NCBI GenBank assembly: GCA_000720995.1
Contig: JOEL01000027.1
Location: 1-64,000 of the forward strand
Origin: Streptomyces celluloflavus
Lineage (GTDB): Bacteria; Actinomycetota; Actinomycetes; Streptomycetales; Streptomycetaceae
Reading direction: 5' to 3'
DNA: 64,000 nt
Shown piece by piece: positions 1 to 8,425 of the stretch. Both the position numbers and the translations under genes were made by a program. The first letter of the stretch is position 1. Every line of letters begins with the position of its first letter. The notes beneath the pieces were generated by a model. The model saw only the letters and a list, made by a program, of their open reading frames with translations, was not told the origin of the DNA and made no database searches.

Positions 1-149
1 CCCCCACCCACCGGAATCCGAGCCCTCCACCACCACCTCGACACCCCGCACGCCCACACCGAAGGCCGCAGCAAGAGCCCGCCCCACCACCCCGCCATCG
101 ATCCCGCCCGGACCGACAAGGAACACCCGGTACCCCGCCGCCCCACCCC
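1..149 (-). pseudogene. Possible remnant of a cobalamin-binding mutase subunit (runs off left edge)
   Basis: On the minus strand, directly after the mutase remnant stop at 150-152, one frame reads as an alpha/beta protein start: a YRVFLVGPG strand followed by GIDGGVVGRALAAAF and a second strand ending VEVVVEG. The layout matches the first strand, loop and helix of B12-binding domains, which carry DGHxxG. Here the position of the cobalt-ligating His is Gly (DGGVVG), so the piece would not bind B12 normally. No clear start codon is visible in frame. In many actinobacteria the B12-binding small subunit follows the large subunit, which supports the reading. It could also be chance coding-like sequence. 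Confidence 0.35.
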
Positions 150-285
150 TCAGAACGCCTCCGCCGCCAGATAGACCCTCCATACCTCCGGCAGCGTATG
201 GCACACCCCACGGACCGTCGCCCGGACCCGCGACGCTTCCCGCATCGGATAGAGGACAGCGTCGGCGCCTTCGGCGGTCCGGGGG
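150..285 (-). pseudogene. 3' remnant of a methylmalonyl-CoA mutase large-subunit gene
   Basis: The last 45 or so codons of a mutase large subunit are readable on the minus strand, including [15 protein letters not shown] and the terminal YLAAEAF before TGA. The same stretch of the intact gene ends at 5755 with [15 protein letters not shown] and YLPTEAF. By eye the two DNA segments (150-285 and 5755-5890) differ at about 20 of 132 positions, and both lie on the minus strand. Homology stops near 285 with no upstream coding sequence. It is a displaced or duplicated gene end. Confidence 0.72.
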
Positions 286-312
286 TTCGGACTCGTTGCC
301 GGACACAAGACA

Positions 313-346
313 GCCCCGCCGTTCCGAAGAGGATGACCGGCGGGGC
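313..346. terminator. Hairpin terminator after the DUF397 gene
   Basis: A perfect 9-bp stem, GCCCCGCCG at 313-321 and CGGCGGGGC at 338-346, lies 30 bases past the stop of the minus-strand DUF397 gene. There is no T-run, as is common in Streptomyces. Confidence 0.6.
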
Positions 347-376
347 CCGTAACGCGCTTCGGGTGGTCAGGAGCGG

Positions 377-589
377 TCAGGCGGTGCCGAACTCTCCAGC
401 CTTGACGCCCGCCACGAAGGATGAGAACGCGTCGGCGGGGAAGTCCAGAACGGGCCCGCTCGGGTTCTTGGAGTCACGGACGGGGACCACGCCGCGCGTG
501 ACGACGAGGTGGTCGGCGATCTCGATGCACGCGCCGCCGTTGCTGCTGTAAGAAGACTTGAACCAGCGAGGGGAATCGGTCGTCGTCAC
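377..589 (-). CDS. DUF397 domain-containing protein
   Basis: This 70-residue protein has the DUF397 pattern: WFKSSYSSNGGACIEIA near the N-terminus, then VPVRDSKNPSGPVL, then a Phe/Val-rich end (FSSFVAGVKAGEF). The GTG start at 587-589 overlaps the stop of the upstream XRE gene by four bases, so the two are translationally coupled. Such small proteins are partners of XRE/DUF5753 regulators in Streptomyces; BldB-type and WhiJ-type systems are the characterised relatives. The molecular action of this one is not known. Confidence 0.9.
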   Translation of the reverse strand: MTTTDSPRWFKSSYSSNGGACIEIADHLVVTRGVVPVRDSKNPSGPVLDFPADAFSSFVAGVKAGEFGTA

Positions 590-1413
590 GGGGTGCCCTT
601 TCGTACCTGCTCGATCATGGCCACAGATGCCATTTGGGAGAGCGCTTCGGCCTGTAACTGATGGTAGGCGGTCAACAGGGGCTGTACGAAGCGCATATCG
701 CGCTCCAACCTTCCTTGTTGCGCGGACTCGGCGTAGGCGAGTTGGGCCCGGTCCGGCAGCGTCAGCAGGTGCACCGGCAGGTCGAACGGCCTTCGTTCCC
801 CAAGATCGTAGGGGGCCACCTGGAGGACCGTGGAGGGCAGCTCGGCGAACGCGGCGAGCTGCTCCAGCTGGGCCGCCATGACTCGGGGACCGCCCACCAC
901 TCGCCGTAGACAACTCTCGTCAAGAACCACGTACACCAGGGGCGCGGGAATCCGGTCCAAGGATGCCTGCCGCTGAGCGAGGAGTGTCAGCCGTTCCTCT
1001 GCTTGCTGTTCCGTGATCGCCCCGCGTCGCACGGCGCCCGTGGTGATGGCTGCGGCGTACTCCGGAGTCTGGAGCAACCCCGGAATGATGCCCAGCTCAA
1101 AGAGCCGGATCTCCGCCGCGCGCACCTCGTGAGCAACGAACTCCGGGAACCCCTCAAGTATCGCGGTGTGCCATACGGCCCGACCCTGGCGTTCGAGCCG
1201 ATCACCCGTACCGAATGCCCTGTCAGCACTCGCTGCAAAGCGTGGAGTTGGAGGTCTTCGACCAGTTTCGACGGCGGAAATGTGCGTTCCGGTGCACCCC
1301 ATGCGCTCCCCCAGTTCGTCCTGCGTCCAGCCGCGCTCATCACGCAATGCACGTAACCGCTGGCCGAAGCGCGCACCGGGCGACCTTTCGGGGTCCAGTT
1401 CTTTACGGTTCAC
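586..1413 (-). CDS. XRE-family regulator with DUF5753 domain
   Basis: The product is about 275 residues. An N-terminal helix-turn-helix (FGQRLRALRDERGWTQDELG, then THISAVETGRRPPT) is followed by a DUF5753 effector region with the hallmark LGIIPGLLQTPEYA, DESCLRR and AYHQLQAEAL segments. The GTG at 1411-1413 is preferred because an AGGTG sequence sits eight bases upstream; a TTG at 1414-1416 is the alternative. It shares a 4-bp overlap with the DUF397 gene downstream. A palindrome at 1491-1506 upstream is probably its operator, because the paralogous pair at 43.7-44.7 kb has the same element at the same spacing. Confidence 0.9.
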   Translation of the reverse strand: MNRKELDPERSPGARFGQRLRALRDERGWTQDELGERMGCTGTHISAVETGRRPPTPRFAASADRAFGTGDRLERQGRAVWHTAILEGFPEFVAHEVRAAEIRLFELGIIPGLLQTPEYAAAITTGAVRRGAITEQQAEERLTLLAQRQASLDRIPAPLVYVVLDESCLRRVVGGPRVMAAQLEQLAAFAELPSTVLQVAPYDLGERRPFDLPVHLLTLPDRAQLAYAESAQQGRLERDMRFVQPLLTAYHQLQAEALSQMASVAMIEQVRKGTP

Positions 1414-1450
1414 CAATTAGGCACCTAGCCCTCCGAGCAATCCGCGCAAG

Positions 1451-1506
1451 TTGAAGACGGTCCGACTGTAGGCCACGCTGAACCCGCTTGGTAGCGGTAA
1501 CGCTAC
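1451..1506 (+). promoter_or_regulatory. Promoter and palindromic operator between XRE gene and lasso locus
   Basis: Three blocks recur with identical spacing at 44,750-44,805: TTGAAG (1451), TAGGCCACGCTGA (1469) and the palindrome GTAGCGGTAACGCTAC (1491-1506). TTGAAG with a 17-bp spacer would place a weak -10 at CACGCT. Both copies lie just upstream of an XRE/DUF5753 gene on the minus strand and of a plus-strand unit, so a shared operator for this regulator family is likely. Confidence 0.6.
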
Positions 1507-1695
1507 AGAGAGGAGCGGCCGTGTGCTGAAGGAACGTTCTGACGAACGCCACGACGACGACCAGGCCGCGCCGAACGGCAGCTCTGTCAATGGGCGTCCG
1601 GCCCTGGCCAGTCTTCCCCTTGCGCACAACGTTGGGTGCTCCCTCCGCGCAAGGGGTTGTCCTGCCCCGCCTGATGTGGAGAGGAGGAACAACGC

Positions 1696-1842
1696 ATGTC
1701 GCAGCAGCACACCGCAGCGGACACGGCTAAGGACGCAGACCCCCTTGCCGCTCCGACGGTCATCGTTCTGGGCGACGCTGCCACGCTGACGCGTGGTAGT
1801 GACCAGAACAGCACCGAGTCGAAGCAGAACCCGTACGACTGA
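1696..1842 (+). CDS. Lasso peptide precursor, albusnodin-like
   Basis: This 48-codon ORF lies 77 bases upstream of the lasso cyclase, with GGAGAGGAGG ahead of its ATG. The leader contains PTVIVLGDAATLT, which fits the actinobacterial lasso recognition pattern (Pro, Leu, Gly and a Thr at the penultimate leader position). Cleavage after Arg33 gives the 15-residue core GSDQNSTESKQNPYD. Gly1 and Glu8 allow an eight-residue macrolactam ring; Lys10 is the only amine besides Gly1 and the likely acetylation site. My recollection is that albusnodin also uses Gly1-Glu8, carries an acetylated Lys10 and has Tyr14; all three positions match here. Core boundaries are inferred. Confidence 0.82.
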   Translation: MSQQHTAADTAKDADPLAAPTVIVLGDAATLTRGSDQNSTESKQNPYD

Positions 1843-1919
1843 TCGAAGCACGGCGGCCCCCGACGGGAGCAATTCCCACGGGGGTCGCTCCGGTTCCTGG
1901 TGGCGGATGAGGTGTTGAG

Positions 1920-3623
1920 TTGAATGAAGGCAAAGCACGGTGGCTCGGCGGTTGCGCGCCAGGCAGCCGGCCCTCCACAATTCCGGTAGGGGCGCGCCTG
2001 CTCTGGAGTGATCCGGTGCTGTGGGTCTCTGGCAACTGGCAGCCGGGGCATGCACGAACGGTGAAACTCGGGGACGCACGAATTGCCGTACTCGGCCCGT
2101 GCTCCGCTTCGGAACGTGATCTTGCCGACGCCCTGTCGTGCCCCGATCTCGCGGCAGCAGTCAGCTCGTGGGCCGGTTCGTACACGGTGGTGCGCACAGG
2201 TGCGCACGGTGCCGTTGAAATCCTCACCGACGCGGCCGGCGCCTCCCCCCTCTATACGGTGCGCGGTCCCGGTGGTGTGGTCTGGGGGTCGAGTTCGCTC
2301 GCACTCTCCCCGCTGACCGGTGGCAGCGTGGATACCGAATGGCTTGCCTCCTTCCTGCGAGAGAAGAACGCACCGGCTCCCGGCCGTAGTGCGTGGACGG
2401 GAGTAAAGCCGGTGCCCGCCGGGCACTTGCTGACGCTGGACACTGCGGGCAAAGCATCACTGACCCCCTGGTGGACCCCTGTGAGGCGCCCACCCGACGA
2501 CGCTTCGGCAGCGCTTCGGCGCGCTCTCGACGAGGGGGTCCGCGTACGCGTGGAAGGGGTGACAGCAACAACCGACCTCGCGGGCATGGACTCAACCACG
2601 CTGGCACTGTTGGCTGCGCAGTACGGACCAGTCACGGGCGTGACGCTCCATCCGGCAGGAGTAACGCACGGCGGTGACCTCGAGTACGCCCGAGCCCTGA
2701 CCGTTACGGGCCTTGACCGTACGTTTTTCCCGCTAAGCCTTGGTCATCTGCCGTTCACCGCAACCGACGTGCCGCTACCCGCCACAGACGAGCCAGCTCC
2801 GTCCACTCCTGTGTGGGCAATGTTCTCGGATCAGCTTCGGGTGATGGCTGCGGCAGGCTCGGTATGCCACCTGACCGGGGACGGCGGGGACAATCTGTTC
2901 CTGCCTGCGCCCATCCATCTCGCGAGTCTCGCCCGCAGTGGCCATTGGCTGCGGATGCTCGGGTACGCGATGGATTGGGCGCGGCTGCGCAGGCAAAGCC
3001 CCCGCCCGCTGATCTCTGCGGCCCTCCGGGGTGACACGGCACACCTCGGCCGCACGGTGCGGCCCCGGCCTGCATGGCTGAACGCTCCTGTGCCGGCGGT
3101 GAGCATCCCCGCGGGCAGCGGCGCGGACGCGGTGTTCGTCGCATCCCTTCGGAACGTGGCGCGCTCCGCCTACACGGAGATTCAGCTCGCGGACTCACTC
3201 GGTGTCGCGCTCCACAATCCGTACTTTGACGGGGCTGTTCTTGACGCTGTGGTCTCGGCATCCTTCGAACAACGGTTCTCCGCAAGGCGGTACAAACCCC
3301 TGCTTGCCGACACGTTCGCCGATCTACTGCCCGACGCACACCGCAAGCGCGCCACCAAGGGGCTGTTCGTCGGCGACTTCCACCAGGGGCTACGCACCAA
3401 CCTGCGTCGCGTTCTCGGTCTCGCGGACGGGCGTCTGGCTGCCCTGGGCGTCGTCACCCCCGCCCCCTTGCGTGCCACGATGCACGCGGCTGCCCTCGGG
3501 GCGCAGACGGTTTGGCCCCCACTGCTCGCCGTGCTCGCTGCCGAAGCATGGCTGGAAGCAGTCGAAAGCACATCGGGCACCGAATGGGAGCGGTCCTCAA
3601 CGGCCTCGGCGGAAGTCCGATGA
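1920..3623 (+). CDS. Lasso cyclase (asparagine synthetase B-like)
   Basis: This 567-residue protein has the AsnB layout used by lasso cyclases: a degenerate glutaminase-like N-terminal half, then an ATP-binding synthetase half. The PP-loop is DLAGMDS at about 219-225, where ordinary AsnB has SGGxDS; GDGGDNLF follows at about 320-327, and RYKPLLADTFADLLP and KRATKG near the C-terminus. It would adenylate Glu8 of the core so that Gly1 can close the ring. The start is TTG at 1920; upstream ATG and GTG codons run straight into stops. It overlaps the next gene by four bases. Confidence 0.88.
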   Translation: MNEGKARWLGGCAPGSRPSTIPVGARLLWSDPVLWVSGNWQPGHARTVKLGDARIAVLGPCSASERDLADALSCPDLAAAVSSWAGSYTVVRTGAHGAVEILTDAAGASPLYTVRGPGGVVWGSSSLALSPLTGGSVDTEWLASFLREKNAPAPGRSAWTGVKPVPAGHLLTLDTAGKASLTPWWTPVRRPPDDASAALRRALDEGVRVRVEGVTATTDLAGMDSTTLALLAAQYGPVTGVTLHPAGVTHGGDLEYARALTVTGLDRTFFPLSLGHLPFTATDVPLPATDEPAPSTPVWAMFSDQLRVMAAAGSVCHLTGDGGDNLFLPAPIHLASLARSGHWLRMLGYAMDWARLRRQSPRPLISAALRGDTAHLGRTVRPRPAWLNAPVPAVSIPAGSGADAVFVASLRNVARSAYTEIQLADSLGVALHNPYFDGAVLDAVVSASFEQRFSARRYKPLLADTFADLLPDAHRKRATKGLFVGDFHQGLRTNLRRVLGLADGRLAALGVVTPAPLRATMHAAALGAQTVWPPLLAVLAAEAWLEAVESTSGTEWERSSTASAEVR

Positions 3624-4243
3624 GCCGTGACAACACCGTGGCCGCGCTCACCGCCCATGCGTGTGTACTGATCGACTACGACACGGGGCACACCGAGTTG
3701 CGCCCCGCCTCGGAAGCTGCCGCGCACATGGGCGCGACGGTCGTACGGCTCCAGGACGCTGCCCTGTCGTGGGGGACGGTCGAACAGTCGGCCATCCTGC
3801 CGGACCCTGTCTCCATCCCGCTGCGGTGGCGTGTCGGTGCCGTGCCGGTCGTACTCGTCACCGCTGCGGCACGGGTAATCGGCCCCCGCCGTGGCCGGTT
3901 CTCCCGACTCGTACGGCTGGCCTGTACGGGGCGCAACTTGCCCCCGGCTAGGGCAGGTCAGTCTCGCTACGCTGTGTGCGCGGTTCGCCGGGCTTCACGG
4001 GTGATGCCGATGCGCTGGGCGTGCATGGAGGACTCAACGGCTGCCGCTCTCCTGTTGGCGGTGGCCCGACGCCGGGCCGAGTGGCGCCATGGCATAGCCA
4101 CCGACCCGGTACGGCTGCACGCCTGGGTTGCCGGCCCTGAAGGGGAGGCAGTCGAGGAACCGGCGGACACCGTTCTTTACACCCCCACATACACACCGGA
4201 CGGCCCAGGCCCGGCAAGGGCCGAAAGAGGAGTACGACCGTGA
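3620..4243 (+). CDS. Lasso leader peptidase (B2, transglutaminase-like)
   Basis: The product is 207 residues. The C-terminal half matches lasso B2 cysteine proteases (transglut_core3): VRRASRVMPMRWACMEDS with Cys135, then HGIATDPVRLHAWV with Asp162 and His167 as the probable triad. The first 75 residues (ACVLIDYDTGHTEL onward) may be a reduced RRE/B1 region, since no separate B1 (PqqD-like) gene lies nearby. It starts at ATG 3620 inside the cyclase stop codon (ATGA overlap). It should remove the leader after Arg33 of the precursor. Confidence 0.82.
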   Translation: MSRDNTVAALTAHACVLIDYDTGHTELRPASEAAAHMGATVVRLQDAALSWGTVEQSAILPDPVSIPLRWRVGAVPVVLVTAAARVIGPRRGRFSRLVRLACTGRNLPPARAGQSRYAVCAVRRASRVMPMRWACMEDSTAAALLLAVARRRAEWRHGIATDPVRLHAWVAGPEGEAVEEPADTVLYTPTYTPDGPGPARAERGVRP

Positions 4244-4806
4244 GTGACCCGCACATTCTCCTGACCGGCGAGAGCCTTGCCCTGGGGATGCCCCGCCACG
4301 ACATGCTGCCCGAGTACCACAAGTGGGAGAACGACGCCCGAACCATCCTCGGGTACGGCAACCAGTGGGCGCAGTCGTGGGAGGTTCGCGCCGCTGGGTA
4401 CGAGCGACAGAGGGGCAACGAGCGCTACCAACAGTTCGAGGTGGTGCGGCTGACGGACAACGCGGCCGTGGGAATGACGGTCTTGCAGGTCAACACCTAT
4501 GTGCGTACGGCTGAGTTCGTCATCGTGCTCGCCCCGGACGAACGGGGCAAGGGGCACGCGGCGGAGGCGGCCCGGCTGACACTGGACTGGGCGTTCCATC
4601 TTGCCGCCCTGCGCATGGTGTGGCTGAAGGTACTGGAGCCCAACCGTGCCGGAGTCGCAGCCTATGAAAAGGCAGGGTTCCGCCAATCCGGACGGCTGCG
4701 GAAGTCCGGCTACTGGCTCGGGCAGCCCGTGGACGAACTGCTCATGGACGCGTTGCCCGAGGACTTCCCCGGCCCGTCTGCCGTGACCGCCACTCTCGGC
4801 GACTGA
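4240..4806 (+). CDS. GNAT N-acetyltransferase of the lasso cluster
   Basis: The 188-residue GNAT fold shows the acetyl-CoA loop ERGKGHA at about 101-107 and the C-terminal NRAGVAAYEKAGF segment. It resembles the RimJ/RimL branch. The GTG start overlaps the leader peptidase stop (GTGA), so it is the fourth gene of one transcription unit, in the order precursor, cyclase, peptidase, acetyltransferase. An in-cluster acetyltransferase is the signature of albusnodin-type lasso peptides; acetylation of core Lys10 is the inferred job. No transporter gene follows. Confidence 0.82.
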   Translation: MSDPHILLTGESLALGMPRHDMLPEYHKWENDARTILGYGNQWAQSWEVRAAGYERQRGNERYQQFEVVRLTDNAAVGMTVLQVNTYVRTAEFVIVLAPDERGKGHAAEAARLTLDWAFHLAALRMVWLKVLEPNRAGVAAYEKAGFRQSGRLRKSGYWLGQPVDELLMDALPEDFPGPSAVTATLGD

Positions 4807-5322
4807 CCCTGTAAACGACCACGAGCGGGACCCTGCTCGCTGTTCTGCGGGCGGGGTTCCGCTTATGGGCTGGTGACCCGTCCGTTCGATCACGTAAGCC
4901 GCCAGATCACGTGGGCTGCCGCACTCCCCCCGCTCCAGCGCCCACACCCCCGCTTTGCCCACGAAGAGGTGGTTTAGCCGGTGCGCCCGTCTCCCCCAGC
5001 AGTCGGCGGGGAAAGACATCGCTGGGCCGCCGCGATGGTCGACGAATCCACTCTCCGGTGCCGGGCCGACCCCACGGCCTCACCACCTCCCTCTTTCCCC
5101 CCCCGGCAGTGAACGCATCAGCCAACAGCCATGCCTGCTTGGGACTTCCGTTCCGGGGCGCCGATCGGACGCGCGCGCGGACCGCCGCGCCCACGGCATC
5201 GATCCCGCAACCGCCCGGCGGAGGGACCGCCGCCTCACGCACCGCGAAACCGTGCCGGGCACCACCCAGCCCCGCACCGGGCCGCCGGACGGCCCGGTCC
5301 CTCTCCCGTAAGGAGCCATGTG
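4807..5322. other. Gap without a convincing gene
   Basis: About 500 bases separate the lasso cluster from the cold-shock gene. Long open frames exist on both strands but are rich in Pro/Arg or poorly conserved in codon use. A minus-strand stretch near 4880-5010 (CWGRRAHRLNHLFVGK) looks faintly like a decayed helix-turn-helix protein. The only clear signal is the AAGGAG ribosome binding site at 5310-5315. Confidence 0.5.
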
Positions 5323-5679
5323 ATGTCCCCTCTCGTCCTTGTACGCGGCCGTGTGGCGGCCATGCTGTGCGCGCCGGTTCTCGCTCTCGGTGTCCTGGTG
5401 GCGGTCTCCGTCCCGGTGTGGGCGGAGACCGGCCGAGCGGTGGCCGGGCAGTCGGTGGAGAGCCGGCGCGATCTGATCAACTTCGGCACCGTGAAGTGGT
5501 TCAACGCCGAGAAGGGGTACGGGTTCATCGCGCCGGATATCCCCGGCCCGGATGTCTTCGTCCACTACTCGGCGATCGTCGGGACCGGGTACCGGACGCT
5601 GACGGAGGGCGAACGGGTCGAGTACCAGGTCGTGCAGGGCCCCAAAGGCCCGCAAGCCGCCAACGTCATCCCCCTCTGA
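5323..5679 (+). CDS. Cold-shock-domain protein with an N-terminal signal peptide
   Basis: This 118-residue protein ends in a nearly complete cold-shock domain: [16 protein letters not shown] (RNP1 KGYGFI at 64-69) and VFVHYS (RNP2, 78-83), finishing [11 protein letters not shown]. The first 34 residues are unlike any cytoplasmic Csp: two Arg, then a hydrophobic run from VAAML to VPVWA with an Ala-type cleavage site. The ATG at 5323 has AAGGAG seven bases upstream, so the hydrophobic leader is probably translated. An internal GTG at 5455 would give an ordinary-looking Csp of 74 residues. Cold-shock proteins bind RNA or ssDNA in the cytoplasm; an exported one would be unusual. Confidence 0.75.
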   Translation: MSPLVLVRGRVAAMLCAPVLALGVLVAVSVPVWAETGRAVAGQSVESRRDLINFGTVKWFNAEKGYGFIAPDIPGPDVFVHYSAIVGTGYRTLTEGERVEYQVVQGPKGPQAANVIPL

Positions 5680-5754
5680 GAGTGGCGGCGACCGCCCGTC
5701 TCAGTCCTCTCCATCGGCCCCGTCCGAACCGGGCAGGAGCACCCACCCCGCCCC

Positions 5755-7353
<1,599 letters not shown>

Positions 7354-7482
7354 GACTGTCCGCCTCCCACGGGATGACCGGTATGCCTGCTTCGCTCTCA
7401 GCATGCCCGCAGGTTCGCCGCCCCGCAGCGCTGGGAAGCATCAACGGTGGCCGGGCGGGCCGGCGATTCCTGGAGGTGGCGC

Positions 7483-8160
7483 ATGGGGCGCAGACATGCC
7501 GGACGGGCGGCGGCCACGGCGCTGGCGGCGGCCGCGCTGCTCACGGCGGCCGCGGGCTGCCGGCCGGTGACGGTCACCGGTGCGGGGGCGTCCGGCGGGC
7601 GCGGCGGCCAGCAGCAGCCATTCCTCGGCTCCCCGCCGCCGCCCCCGACGTACCACCTGCCGACGCCCCCGGCCCGGCCCCCGGCCCCGCACCGCACCGT
7701 GCGGCTCCGGCCGACCGCCCCGAAGCCGGTCCCCGCGGCGAAGCCCTCGTACCACCGGCCCCACCCGCCCGCGGCGAAACCGGCCGGGACCCTCGACCGG
7801 CGCTGTCTGACGGGCCGGGTGCTCTGCATCAGCAAGCGCAGTGACACCCTCACCTGGATGGTCGACGGCAAGGCCGTCTCGACGATGGACGTCCGCTTCG
7901 GCGCCGAGTACACCCCGACCCGCGAGGGCACCTTCGGCGTCACGTTCAAAAGCCGCCGGCACGTCTCGACGCTCTACCACTCGGCGATGCCGTACGCGAT
8001 GTTCTTCAGCGGCGGCCAGGCGGTGCACTATTCGTCGGACTTCGCCGCCCGCGGCTACACCGGTGCCTCACACGGCTGCGTGAACGTCCGCGACCGGCAG
8101 AAGATCGCCGCCCTCTTCGCCGCCGTACGGCCGGGCGACAAGGTGGTCGTCTACCACTGA
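7483..8160 (+). CDS. L,D-transpeptidase lipoprotein
   Basis: The 225-residue product begins with a lipoprotein signal (LLTAAAGC, lipid-modified Cys26), then a Pro/His-rich spacer of about 70 residues that would cross the wall. The YkuD domain ends in SHGCVNVR with catalytic Cys199. Such enzymes make 3-3 cross-links in peptidoglycan outside the membrane. The ATG at 7483 has GGAGG six bases upstream. A strong hairpin follows the gene. Confidence 0.92.
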   Translation: MGRRHAGRAAATALAAAALLTAAAGCRPVTVTGAGASGGRGGQQQPFLGSPPPPPTYHLPTPPARPPAPHRTVRLRPTAPKPVPAAKPSYHRPHPPAAKPAGTLDRRCLTGRVLCISKRSDTLTWMVDGKAVSTMDVRFGAEYTPTREGTFGVTFKSRRHVSTLYHSAMPYAMFFSGGQAVHYSSDFAARGYTGASHGCVNVRDRQKIAALFAAVRPGDKVVVYH

Positions 8161-8242
8161 CCGCACCGCTGCCCCACCGGCTGGCGCCCCTGGGATCCAC
8201 GGGAACGGAAAAACTCGGGCTCGGGCTCGGGCAAGGAAAAGA

Positions 8243-8281
8243 GGCGCGGGCAGGGCCGGGGGAACGTGCCCCGCCCGCGCC
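8243..8281. terminator. Hairpin terminator between convergent genes
   Basis: GGCGCGGGC (8243-8251) pairs perfectly with GCCCGCGCC (8273-8281). It sits between the L,D-transpeptidase and the convergent membrane protein gene and may serve both. Confidence 0.65.
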
Positions 8282-8425
8282 ATGGGCGCAGAAGCCGTGG
8301 GTACGGGGGGAACCCCGGCTCCTGCACAGCCGATGACCAGTCGGCTTCACTCCCTACTGCGCCGGTGGGCCGAAAAGTGTCACACCCGTCCCGTCACACC
8401 CGTCCCCGGGCGGCCGCGCTCGGGA

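Noticed and set aside
4177..5019. Long minus-strand open frame across the lasso acetyltransferase gene
   Set aside because: Most of it is antisense to a clear GNAT gene; only the part beyond 4806 has a faint HTH-like look and has no start or ribosome site.
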